Shown: positions 47,361-57,634, numbered from the stretch's first letter. The stretch is DNA of 64,000 nt from Triplophysa rosa (GCF_024868665.1 NC_079900.1:23757690-23821689); one strand, 5' to 3'. Made by a program: numbers and translations. Notes: generated by a model from the sequence alone, not told the origin.

Positions 47361-47514
47361 ATCTCATACAATCTAATTAAGTAATAAAAGTGATACAGAA
47401 TATTGCTTAAATTAAAAATTTATTGAAGACATGTCTCTTCAAATCAGTGCACTTGATTGAGATAGATTGAGTAAGTGTTTATTGCAGGGTACAAGATAGC
47501 AGTCGAATTCATAA

Positions 47515-47650
47515 GGGATAATGTACAGGCAGCCGGTTGTTATCGCAGAAATAAGCCCCGACAGTGTGATCAGGACCCGAAGCGGAGGGTCTTGTATCAC
47601 ACTGAAGGGGCTTATTTCGCGATAACAACCGGCTGCTTGTACATTATCCC
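47515..47650. repeat. 136-bp GC-rich hairpin
   Basis: The left arm 'gggataatgtacaggcagcc' pairs with the right arm 'ggctgcttgtacattatccc'. The stem is about 63 bp with few mismatches and a loop of about 9 bases ('gaagcgga' region). Confidence 0.9.
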
Positions 47651-47652
47651 GC

Positions 47653-48037
47653 TTATTACACGGCTACTTGCCACGTGAGAAAAAAACTGGACATAAAATG
47701 TGAATTTGAAATATTTTATTAGCTCATTTTTATCGAATGCAGACCTTCCGTGAGGAAAAGCCATTTAGTTTTGGTTTTAAAGTAAGAAACGACGTTCAAA
47801 CATCACAAACAGGCAAATTGGTTTAATCATTTGTAAATATAATGTCATATATATTATTAAAATACATATTTATAATTCATTTTTGTGTAATATTAAACTG
47901 CACCTCTCAAAATGATTTGCAGCATCCAGGTTACAGGGTGTTATTAGTTTTGAGCGGTTGTTATTTGAAAATAACAACCCTTGGAATGTTGCGACTGGCC
48001 AATCAGAATCAAGCATTCAAATGAGCCGTGTAATAAA
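47653..48037. mobile_element. MITE with TTATTACACGGCT ends
   Basis: TTATTACACGGCT near 47654 and AGCCGTGTAATAA near 48022 are exact inverted repeats of 13 bp. The interior near the right end ('gcgactggccaatcagaatc') is a familiar zebrafish-type interspersed sequence. It abuts the hairpin at 47515-47650, which may be part of the same larger element. Confidence 0.65.
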
Positions 48038-49959
48038 TAGTAATAACACATTGCTCAAAACTTTAAGCACCTTCTCAAACTGTTCTGAAGCATGTTTTTT
48101 GTTTCTGTTTGTTGGCAGACGCTGCTATTAGTCAAATGGTCATAATCTAAGTTAAAACAAAAATAAAAAATATCACTCATATTACACCTATAATACGCCT
48201 GCTGCTCATAACGGCGTATTTAGTTATATTTAGCTTTTAGCCTTTTCCTAGGAAAGTAGACGATCTTGTGGTCGAATGAGTTTAAACAGCCGCAAAAGAC
48301 CGCAGACGGACATAATGCGTAAACGAGGGGAAACAACAAATCAAGATTTAAACTTTGGCCGAAGACTTTAAAGTTTGGTTTAATCACAAAAAATGTACCA
48401 AGCAAGCAGAATGTTTTCTCTCCATTTCAGATTTCTAACACAGCCGCTAAATCATCATCAACCGGGTTCTTAAAGTGCACTTCTTTTTTGAGAATTTTCA
48501 ATGTGAATGCACTACTCACACTATTTATACTACAAAATGGTGTAGAATAGTGCATACGTGCTACCTGTAGTTCCAGGAAATGGCAATGGGCTTATTTTAT
48601 CGCAGATTACTCATGAGTTTATGAATTAAAACCATTCTCAGTTCCTGTGGTGCGAACATGACAAAAAGCACATACTACGTTCCGGCTAAACGTTCTTGAA
48701 CTACGATTCCACAAATGCAAAAGCATTTTACATAAGCTTTGTGCCCCACACGCGCATACAGTAACTTTATGAAGAGAGTTCCTCTAAAGTCAGCACGAAG
48801 ACGGTAAGGAAGGTCAAAGACAGAAACTCAGCAGGTTCAGAACAACATATAGCAAGGTCAATGTTGACAGATGCCTCATGTTTATGCTCTCTAGTCCTTT
48901 GAATTAAGAATACAAAGCTCTTAGAGAAAGTAAACATATCAGATGATTTACAATTCCACATGAAACAAATATTTGTAAAATTATGTAACCCAAACCTCAA
49001 TTTGCCAAACTTAAAAAACAATATCCAGCCAACAACCCAGGTTACACAGGCCGATATATTTTGTTGATAGAATATGGAAACAATAACATGTTTATTTGAC
49101 TCGAGCAGTATAAACACCCTGCTGTGCACATATTGGCACAGAAAACAAAAAGAGAGTTGTGTTCAGTCTTCTGTACATTCCTCCTGACAGCCTGATCTAA
49201 TGGAATTAAATCAGAAATGTTTGCTTACATGACTGAAGTCTATAAGTCTCTTACACAATCTGTGATTCTTTTGTTAAAAAAATAAAACAAAGCAACTGAA
49301 CATAAAAGCCTCTGGACTATCAGAGCTACATTATGAAGTATTTAAAAACCACATCGAAACAAAATGTCATCTCTCTCCTCGGTCAAATGCACAATGGGAC
49401 TATTTTTAGCAATTATCTGCATGAGCTGTAATAACTCTCTCAGCATATTTGTTTTAGTCCCCAGTGAAATGCATTAGTCTATTCAACCATTCAAAATAAA
49501 CTTTAAATCCCATTCACAGCTGGAATCAAAGAGGTCTATAATAACTGGAAAAAGGCATCCATTAACATTCCAGTTTATCCTAATGGTAGCTGCTTGGCTG
49601 TATATTATCGAAAATCTTCCATCTTTCATCATAGAAAAAATATATCGGAGAATTGGGCACTGTCATGACATTTTACTTTTATAAAATATCTGCATTTTAT
49701 ACATTTTGATGTGCAATTTACATGGGTCCAGATGATATAGTTACAGTAAGATAATATAATAATTTAAACTAATAATGAATAACAAAATTCATCATTACTT
49801 TGGAAAAACCATGGAGACGCCACAGAACACAACTCAAGTGTAATCCTCAAAACACAATCTGTTGTTAAACATCCAAATATACTTATTTTGTACATTCTTA
49901 AATGAAGCACAATTATTTTAAAATTAAATTAAAGTTATATGAACAGCTCAATTATCCAT
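48038..49959. other. Intron, mostly single-copy in appearance
   Basis: No named repeat beyond a possible DNA-element end near 48500-48550. A 120-codon frame on the minus strand (49129-48767) has no recognised domain. Confidence 0.45.
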
Positions 49960-50538
49960 TATAGACCGTTTCATCGGAAGTGCGCACCTGACCCCCAGTT
50001 AACTTCCGCTTTGTGTTTGGCTAATGTCTAATAACTATTGTAATAAGCTCAATAAAACGGAAGGAAGGAGGAGGGAACCGGCAAACATTTAAAGACTTTA
50101 ATCAAAAATAAATAAACAATAAACAGCAGCAAAACAGGCCGGCAGCCCCTCACGGACGACTGCCGGCCACACGAACATAAACAAAACTTAAATGCCCGGG
50201 CCCGGTCCTCTCTCTCCGTATACTCCTGTCGCTCGGCCTTTTATGCTTCTGATCTCCTCCGTGAGAGATACGAGGCCGGTGTGGCGCCCAGCTGACACTC
50301 ATTATCAATCGCGTCACCGGCCTCGCTTCCTCCTCCCATGGCTCTCGTCACGCCTCCCTAGTCACAACTATTTTTATTTAATTTAATTTATTTTAATATT
50401 AATGTGTATTACTATTTTACTGTAATTTTATTATTTATTAAATAAACGATTTGTTGAATTTTGTTGTATGTTCATTTTATAAAATAAACAATTTGTTGAA
50501 TGGGTTTGTTTATGTTGTTAAGATGAAACCGTCTATAA
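49960..50538. mobile_element. MITE with TATAGACCGTTTCATC ends, hosting an LTR
   Basis: The left end TTATAGACCGTTTCATC and the reverse complement of the right end (TTATAGACGGTTTCATC) differ at one base. Removing the LTR and one target copy (333 bp) leaves about 245 bp of AT-rich MITE. Flanking TTA/TAA suggests a TWA or TA target. Confidence 0.8.
50039..50366 (-). mobile_element. Solo LTR of an LTR retrotransposon
   Basis: On the minus strand it starts TGTGACTAGGGAGG and ends GAGCTTATTACA, i.e. TG...CA. The 5-bp target duplication ACTAT is perfect (50034-50038, 50367-50371). A TATA-like cataaaagg lies at about 50245-50237, and attaaag, a possible polyadenylation signal, nearer the 3' end. No internal region is present, so this is the product of LTR-LTR recombination. 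Gypsy-like or another family cannot be told from the LTR alone. Confidence 0.88.
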
Positions 50539-50540
50539 TA

Positions 50541-51140
50541 GAAGTGGGATATTCTTTCTTTCCCTTGACATTCTTTATTCTCACCAGTTGATGTACCTCG
50601 GCACAGAAAACACTTTGTGGCATTCAAAGTGAAAAGCCGCTTTCCACATCAGACTCGCATTGTGTCAATCAAATGTTACTGCAGCTTTACAAGTACAGTA
50701 AATCACAAACTAACGCTGCTCGCCTTGAGGGATATATGATTCAACCTCAAGCTATAAAACTAAACAGAGGCCACGCTTGTCAGGTGAAAAGTAATCCTGA
50801 ATCCTTGTACCCTTGATAAAGATCCTCCGGCTCTGTCCTATTGTGAAAGGGATTTCAGACTTTTGTCAAAAGGACCTTGAGTTCCATCTACATTATTCCA
50901 ACTATCTGAGATATTTCTGTTTTTATTTCATAGTTGAAGAATACAAATTATTACACTACAGTTGAACAACTGTTGACTTTCCTCAAGAATTTTGTTATCT
51001 TTAAGAAAAGACACTAGTAATATAAAACATCTACAGTGTTTCAGAAGAGATCTCAACAGACACACATCAGAGAACAGCAAACTTGATCAGGTTAAAAATC
51101 AACTAGAAAATGATTTTATTTCTCTAAATATCTGAATTGG
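50541..51140. other. Unannotated intron stretch
   Basis: No repeat or exon was recognised. Confidence 0.45.
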
Positions 51141-51810
51141 TACACTGTATTCCCGAACAGTATAATCTACTCAACAAAAATAAGCAAACTGTACTCAAAA
51201 CTGTGAAAAAGTTCATTTATCTTATAACTTTTAAGTGTGTTTAACTATTTTGATATTTTGAGTTCCAGGGACACAAAAATAATAAGTCACTTAACTAAAA
51301 AAAAATAAATTATATCTTCCAATGACGTCAGAGAGATTCCCAGCATGCTTTGTGTGGACTGAATAATGGAAGTAAATCTCGAAATAAAGTGTTATTTTAT
51401 GTATTTATATAAAAATTACAATGGGAGGAGGCTTAGACATGTTTAGTATTCTGTTCTATTCTGTTATTTAAAGAGTTATGGGACATTAGTGATTTTAATG
51501 AGGTAACCATTGTGCAGACGAGTAGAGCATTTGCTTAGGAGGAAAACAGACTCATTTCAAATTTTATCTAAAGGCATTACATTGATAATGCCACAGGCTG
51601 TTGTTCCTTCATGACAACATTGATAAGTGAAACTCAAGTAAATGTAAAATGAAAAATCAAGTTTATTCAAAATGAATTATTTTGAGTTTACTATACTTAG
51701 GTGTTTGGTGTTCTTTACTCAAAAGAATTGATTTATCAACTTAAAACATTTGTGGAACTTATTACCACAAAACTTTCGAGTTATCTTGAGTTATCGGGGT
51801 TTACAGTGTA
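51141..51810 (+). mobile_element. Older copy of the palindrome-forming element
   Basis: The ends TACACTGTATTCCCGAACAG and 'atcggggtttacagtgta' match those of the 45-46 kb copies. The ZNF143-like motif is kept (51337-51354, TTCCCAGCATGCTTTGTG). It is more diverged, and no microsatellite is left inside. Confidence 0.78.
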
Positions 51811-52437
51811 GTAATTGACAAGAATTTCACGTCAGATGGGTTGACGTCGAACCCTTAATGGAGTTTTACATAAACATTCAGGAGAAACACTTTCATCATT
51901 TTCCCGATTTAAAACACAATAACCTCACTCGTGTGCTAATGTGTTTGGCAACACCTACTGTCTACAGTAAATGAAGTCCGGAAGCTAGGAGAGAGGAGGT
52001 CAATTAAACGTCTTTAACTCTCTCGAGCATGCAACCCATTTTCCTTAAATGTATATGACCTTCACATGTGAAACAATTACACACAAAAACCCAAGCTCAA
52101 GAAACTGTCCTTCCTGGCAGCCATAACGAACAACACAAGCAAATTGTTAGTTATTTAAAGACATCCGAGACGTCTCATGACCTGCACTCGTGCTATCAGC
52201 GCTCCTCTTAAATTGATCAAATATTGTTCAACTATAGAGTCTCAGTTGTTGCTAGGTAAGTCAATCAACACAGAAACTCAGCAGATGGTTTCCTCGTATT
52301 AAAACACCACACACCCATGCGCACAAATGTGATAACATTTGTTAATATTATTATCAGATTTCTGTGACAAGTAAACATAAAGAACTTTTTGTCACACTAA
52401 TTTATTGCTTGTTTTAATGATGTTCCTTTGACAAACA
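51811..52437. other. Unannotated intron stretch
   Basis: Nothing recognised. Confidence 0.45.
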
Positions 52438-52515
52438 CACACACACCGACACACACGCAACACACACACGCACACCACACACACACGCACGCACCACCAC
52501 GCACGCACGCACGCA

Positions 52516-52547
<32 letters not shown>
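52437..52547. repeat. CA / CACG microsatellite
   Basis: CA-rich tract with CACG, CACC and CGCA interruptions, more than 100 bp long. Confidence 0.97.
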
Positions 52548-52790
52548 CTTTGGTTTACTATCCGTGGGGACAGTCCATAGGCGTAATGTTTTTATACTGT
52601 AGAAACTGTATATTCTATCCCCTATCCCTAACCCTATCCCTAAACCTAAAGATCATAGAACACTTTTTGCATTTTTAGATTTGTAAAAAATATTGTTCTG
52701 TACAATTTATTAGCTTTTTTGCCCACGGGTCCCCATGTGTTGGTGTGTATTCAGGTTTAGGTCCCCACCGGGATATACAAACATGAACAC
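52547..52790. mobile_element. Microsatellite-linked MITE, copy 3
   Basis: It runs from 'tttggtttactatccgtggg' to 'aggtccccaccgggatata' and includes the telomere-like tract 'ccctatccctaaccctatcc' (52619-52638). CA runs flank it on both sides. It is nearly identical to copy 1 apart from a small deletion before 'gggtccccatgtg'. Confidence 0.8.
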
Positions 52791-53267
52791 ACACACACAC
52801 ACACACTTAAGGTGTTTCTCTACACTTAAAGATGTTGTGATGATGCATTAATCCACAAAATACATATGTGGTGTCAGTCAGCAGATGGGTTGCAAAAGAA
52901 ACTGCTGAAGAACGCAACGGTTCACTCAAAGCCCATACTCTGCAGTTACCTACTCAGCCTTATATCTACACGCAATGTGCATATTACAGCGCTTTAAAAT
53001 AACTCAAAAGTGTTTATGCTTCAAAAAAATGATACTTTGTACATAATATACATATTATCAGTTTTGCAATATATTTCAATTTGATTATATTTCAATTTGA
53101 TTATATTTCAATTTGATTTTACAAACTTTACAATAAGCATTATCATATCACATACTGTGTATCACATTATTTAGCAAGTTATTAAAAATCTAGATTATTT
53201 CCTCATGCAGAACGAATATTTTGCAGAACTAAAAGCCACTCTTAAAAGCTTTATGAGCCATGTGCCA

Positions 53268-53486
53268 TTAGCGGCGATTCACATTATGCGTCTAAAACCG
53301 CGCGGAAAACACGAGCCACGCCGCTTTCTCTAGTCAAATGACCCACGGTGCGTGCACGGCACTCTGTAAAGTTTAACTATTTCCATCAAGATGCGTCGCT
53401 CCCTACTTGCGCGCGCCTGCCACGTGTCTACATGTAAAATAACAAACTTGCTCGCGCAAAAGACGCAAAATGTGAATCGCCCCTAA
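53268..53486. mobile_element. MITE with GGCGATTCACATT TIRs (PIF/Harbinger-like)
   Basis: The left end GCGGCGATTCACATTATGCG and the reverse complement of the right end (GGGGCGATTCACATTTTGCG) match over about 26 bp. Flanks are TTA on the left and TAA on the right, consistent with the TWA target of PIF/Harbinger. Confidence 0.7.
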
Positions 53487-53752
53487 CGCTGGGTTCACAC
53501 CAAACGCGAACAATCACGTTCCACGCTCTTTATTACTCGTGGGAAAAGTTTGTTATTTTCACGTGAGTGATGGGATCTGACAAATATTTTCAAACTTCGT
53601 GGAAGACTAGATTGACACGCGTGTTCGCGGCAATCGCGTCGCCAGATTCAAGTCGCCTGCCTCGAGTTCGCGTCTATACACGTCTTTGCATTGACTTTGT
53701 ATGTAATTTACACACGCAAATCGCTTAATTGGCATTTGGTGTGAACCCAGCA
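53487..53752. mobile_element. MITE with GCTGGGTTCACACCAAA TIRs (PIF/Harbinger-like)
   Basis: The left end CGCTGGGTTCACACCAAACG and the reverse complement of the right end (TGCTGGGTTCACACCAAATG) match. The 3-bp target duplication TAA is perfect (53484-53486, 53753-53755). The left TAA is also the right flank of the preceding MITE. Confidence 0.82.
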
Positions 53753-54210
53753 TAAGAATGCCAAATCTTAAGTGAACGAGCATGAATTGGATTAATATTC
53801 ATCGGAATAAAATATTACTTGATGAAAACATTGACATTCACCTCAGCTCTGCTTTAAGAGAAAAAGATCTCTTTTCACTGAGTCACTTGTTCTTTGGTTC
53901 AACTCGCTGACAATGATGCGGTAACAACGGGTAATAGTCCACTTATCAGTTAATAAATACATTTAGGCACACAAGCTATCATGTGACTGATGCTCAACAG
54001 CCCAGTCCTCATTTACTTTCAATATATGAAAAGGAGTGACAAGGATATTATTTAAAGATTTACTGTTTGTGTTCAACAGAAATACAGGCTTGTATATCAT
54101 GAAGGTTTATCATCATCAGATTATCTCCTGTCGAATTACATACAGGCATGGGACACTATGTAGCTAACTACTCAATGAATACCGCACAGTGCACACTGTT
54201 TGGACTAGAC

Positions 54211-54387
54211 AATAGGCTTGTTCGACTTGATGCGGCGCCGCAAGATCCGACAGGCGGATGACATCAAAGTACCGCGAGAGCGATTCGAAACCAAACATTT
54301 TATGGTTTTTCGAATGGCTCTCGCGGTACTTCGATGTCATCCGCCTGTCGGATCTTGCGGCGCCGCATCAAGTCGAACAAGCCTATT
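54211..54387. repeat. 177-bp near-perfect hairpin
   Basis: The left arm from AATAGGCTTGTTCGACTTGA and the right arm ending TCAAGTCGAACAAGCCTATT pair over about 81 bp with two mismatches, around a loop of about 15 bases ('accaaacattttatg' region). GC-rich inside AT-rich intron. Probably a fold-back element. Confidence 0.93.
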
Positions 54388-55191
54388 AAAAACAGTAGTA
54401 TGTAACGTCATCGTCACATGACCTTTTTATTTACTTCAAAAGCAGTTGTAGTATTAATGCAGAAATAGCAGTATGGTAGTATACTATTTCAAATGATTTA
54501 TGCATCTTGCTGCTATACTGATATTGAAAATAGACCAAGTTTCCACATTTAGAATCAATTTTACAGATTTAAAGCATTCAGAAATTTCACATCATATTTT
54601 ACCTAATGAAGGCATAACGATCAGCCCATTTACCTAATACATTCTCTATCTCTCGATCTCTCAATAACACGAGATGGCTCCAAACAAACCACTGTATTAC
54701 AGTCCAAAGCGTGCATTTAATTTATTGGCCATGTCTATAGGTAAACAAAGATTTATTCGCCCTAAAATTACACTGAAATAGATATTTAGCTCAAACATCC
54801 AATAACCGTAATAAACAATTGATCAACGTTATCGCCATCCTCTTGTTTTCCCTACATCTAAACAATGTCAAACCACCACACATAAATAAGGAGTGACTTC
54901 TGCAGCCACACTGATGGAAATATGAATAGCACCACCATGTGGTTATCACTTCAGCTTTCTGCGTTTTATCTCACAAAAGTTGCACAAACGAAAATTGAGA
55001 TTCAAAGTAAACGTATAAGGCACGGGAATGTGAAAATCGCACGTGGAGTTAAATGCACAGGATAAAATAAAAGCCATGCCAAACGGCGAGACGCGTCTCC
55101 AAGAGCAAGTCTATTGCTTATGTTCGCACGTGTTTCATAACATTTCCAACATTTCACCAACAGTGTGATCAAACACCAAACATGAACTTAC
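54388..55191. other. Proximal part of intron 1, no repeat recognised
   Basis: Single-copy-looking sequence next to exon 1. It could hold intronic enhancers, but nothing specific is visible. Confidence 0.4.
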
Positions 55192-55239
55192 CTCTTCCAC
55201 AGTGAGTGGCATACATATTCTGTATTCCTTCATCAACAT
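55192..55239 (-). CDS. pitpnc1: pitpnc1 coding exon 1 (start codon)
   Basis: The minus strand encodes MLMKEYRICMPLTVEE, 16 codons, then the donor gtaagt (55191-55186). It matches the PITPNC1 N-terminus (family pattern MLxKEYRICMPLTV-E), the first beta strand of the PITP fold, and continues in phase 0 into exon 2 (YRIGQLYM). The start is supported by an in-frame stop TGA 60 bases upstream (55297-55299) and a purine at -3 (acaATG). The second Met (codon 3) is a less likely start. Only this exon and exon 2 of the gene lie here; most of the PITP domain and the C-terminal tail are outside the window. Confidence 0.95.
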
Positions 55240-55870
55240 TGTCCTCTCCTTGTGATTCCCACAGCAGATCAAGTGCCAATGATCACCTAAATTTATTCAG
55301 CCATTCGCTGATGGACGCAATCACGAGTTGTCATAAGAAAGGAGGAAAATATCAGTGCACTGAAACAGAAACACGCTGGCGCTTGTGTTTAAAGTGATCG
55401 CTCGCGGAAAGACGCGCAGATCGTTGCAATGAATCCACTCTCGGAATTTGCAGATACTGGCGCGTTTTACGCACAAGGAAACGCGTCAGAAACGCATCAG
55501 AAATCCAGCCAAGCAGACGTCTGCAGCTGCGTCCTGATGTTTAAAATCGTCAAAACTTTGAAGTGAATCGCATCAGTGCTCTTTTGTCTTTAGAACGAAG
55601 CCCCGCGCACCCGTCCCGTCCAGCTCCACGTAGGCTATTTGGTTTGGCGGGTAGATCTCAAAGTAAACGCGACGCACTTGGAGTCAATGGCATTGTTTAG
55701 ACTCCTCTATTGAGTTGAGAGGTGTTGTCCAGCTGCCGTTTTTGTTCGCTGCAGTGACGCGGGATGGTAAGTTTGTGAGGGGAAGACACGCCGTGGCGGT
55801 GTTGCGCAGCGCACGAGTGTTTTATCGTGCAGTACCGCCTTCAACCGATTAGCGCCGCCACTGTGCACAC
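55240..55870 (-). promoter_or_regulatory. pitpnc1: pitpnc1 5' UTR and presumed promoter
   Basis: CpG frequency rises from about 55400 ('ggcgcgttttacgcacaagg', 'gacgcgtcagaaacgcatca') to 55860 ('gattagcgccgccactg'), as expected for a CpG-type promoter. No TATA box is evident at a set distance. An alternative is a spliced leader: on the minus strand 'gtgtttctgtttcag' (ending 55360) is a plausible acceptor, which would put the transcription start further upstream. The exact TSS is unknown. Confidence 0.55.
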
Positions 55871-56556
55871 AATGAACACTAGCTGGGGATGCAGCTGGGG
55901 AGTTTTAGCTTTTTGTAAGCAAACCCAATTTTTGCAAGCAAACCCACACTGGTGAAGTCCTGTGAAGTTCCAATTAGAGATGCTTTTAAAACTTTATACG
56001 CGTCTTCTTGCGTAGTATTTGTTAGCAATAGTATATGGCAGTCGAAAAACTATTTGCCCAGTAATATAATAAACACTCGTAGCTTAAGTGTGATGTTGTT
56101 TTTTAACTCTCTGATAGTCGTACTATCCTTCTGAGTAACTATCATCATTAATTTAAATATAGAAATGATCATTTAAGTACTTATAAATAATTGATAAACT
56201 GGGCTCACTGGTTAGTGCATCTGAATGAAGCATAAGAAATGGATATAAGAAATAAATATAATAAAAAACAGAGATTCAATTCGAAATGTTAAATGAGCCT
56301 TTATAGTATAATATTAAATTAATAACAAATCATGTTGTAATGTTTGTAGACAGACGTTCGAGTGCGAAGAAAACAAGAAAATAAAATGCGTTCATATTGA
56401 GTCAATTTAGTAATTTTACGTCTATTTTAAAACGTCCTGAAAAAAGATTTCTGATTTCTTACACATGACAAAACGGTTGGTAAACGCTACTGTAGAGTAC
56501 GTGCAAAGAGGGGTACGTGTGTGATTGTGGCAGGAAGGAGTGCGCAGAAAAAATCG

Positions 56557-56572
56557 ACCCATAATGCACCGC
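56557..56572 (+). promoter_or_regulatory. ZNF143/STAF-like site
   Basis: ACCCATAATGCACCGC fits the ACCCATAATGC-YYGC class of ZNF143 sites found just upstream of many vertebrate promoters. Confidence 0.55.
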
Positions 56573-56574
56573 TT

Positions 56575-56618
56575 CAGGCTGACAAGTGGATCCAAGATGG
56601 CGTAGAAAGTAAAGCTAG
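56575..56618 (+). other. Probable 5' non-coding first exon of a divergent gene
   Basis: A YY1-like CCAAGATGGCG (56592-56602) precedes a strong splice donor, ctag|gtaagt at 56618/56619. The only ATG here is followed at once by a stop (ATG GCG TAG), so the exon is non-coding apart from this two-codon upstream frame. In mammals the neighbour diverging from PITPNC1 is PSMD12, then HELZ, and HELZ has a non-coding first exon, so helz is a candidate; no coding exon of either is in the window. The exact 5' end is unknown. Confidence 0.5.
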
Positions 56619-57597
56619 GTAAGTGCAGACTTCCTCCAACACCTTCCAATCGTTCACCTCTCACGCTCCTCATATCTCTCTGCCCTCGATCCCTGCATCG
56701 ACATGCCATTGTCAGCTCGCGTATTACGCACACGTGAAGTCGAATAATCGCTGCGTTGTTTTGCACGATTAATGTGATGACCATAAGGCCCGACCGCAGT
56801 TGCGCTACACACACTAGCTGCTAACGTTAAATCTTATTGTGTATAACTGTGATATTTATATCTCATCCGTGCTATTAATTACCAGCACACGGACAGATAT
56901 ATCATCTTAGGGTGAAACGATCTTATATCTCATGGAGATTTGCGTACATGTCGCAGAATAATACGAATACGAGTGTCTGGGGGCGGCTGCAGCTCAAGGC
57001 CATGAGAGCCGCGATCACCGCTGCGGTCCTGATACACATAAAACGATTAAAGGCTTGCGTATGTCAGTTGATTCATTGTTATCGACATCATCGTCTCTCT
57101 CTGTGCGTACGTGTAGTTTAACACCGCGTGCTTTTGGCCGATATTATGTAATATTTGTGTGGCTGTGACATGCTCGCACGCAGTTGTTATTTCTAGATGG
57201 ACACTAGCTGTGTCTCAAAACCCAGTGAGCTTCCTCACTAAACAGCATTGTCGAACAGCGTAGATGCGCTTTAAACGTTTGAATCGTACGTTTAATCGAG
57301 CAGAGCTTTACATTTGTATCATATATTTGATATAAATGTTCAGAATGCGCCAGTGATGTCCAGTAATGCTGTCTATGTAGGCGGCTGGCTAGGCTTTGAG
57401 ACGCGGCCACACACTCGTACTCAGGCGGCGGGACATCTATTATTAACTGACCCGTAATCCAAATATAGAGTGTTTATATATTTTACCGTGGCTCCGTTGC
57501 CTTGTTTGGTTTGTGGATGTTAATTAGACATCGGTTTGTTAGGACGATGTGTTATAATGTGATTTCTGTCACATTCACCCTGATGAAGAGAGGGAGT

Positions 57598-57634
57598 GCG
57601 CGTGTGTGCGCGCGCGCGCGTGTGTGTGTGTGTC
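57598..57634. repeat. GT/GCGC microsatellite
   Basis: A run of 'gcgcgtgtgtgcgcgcgcgc' followed by GT units. Confidence 0.95.

Larger units (their letters stand above)
6298..55191 (-). other. pitpnc1: pitpnc1 intron 1 (about 48.9 kb)
   Basis: It is bounded by the donor gtaagt after exon 1 (55191 downward) and the acceptor ctctag before exon 2 (6300-6298). No further coding exon of this gene was found inside. A large part of the length is recognisable transposable element, repeat or microsatellite. Its inverted-repeat elements would be transcribed as hairpins in the pre-mRNA. Confidence 0.88.
56500..57440. promoter_or_regulatory. CpG-rich region between divergent transcripts
   Basis: Elevated CpG ('gagccgcgatcaccgctgcg', 'cgaccgcagttgcgctac') stands out from the AT-rich surroundings. 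It contains the ZNF143-like and YY1-like motifs and a splice donor, listed separately. No protein-coding frame with family resemblance is seen. Confidence 0.6.

Noticed and set aside
56912..57121. 69-codon plus-strand frame in the CpG-rich region
   Set aside because: It follows the predicted first donor, has no acceptor or family match, and is probably intronic. CpG-rich DNA easily yields such frames.
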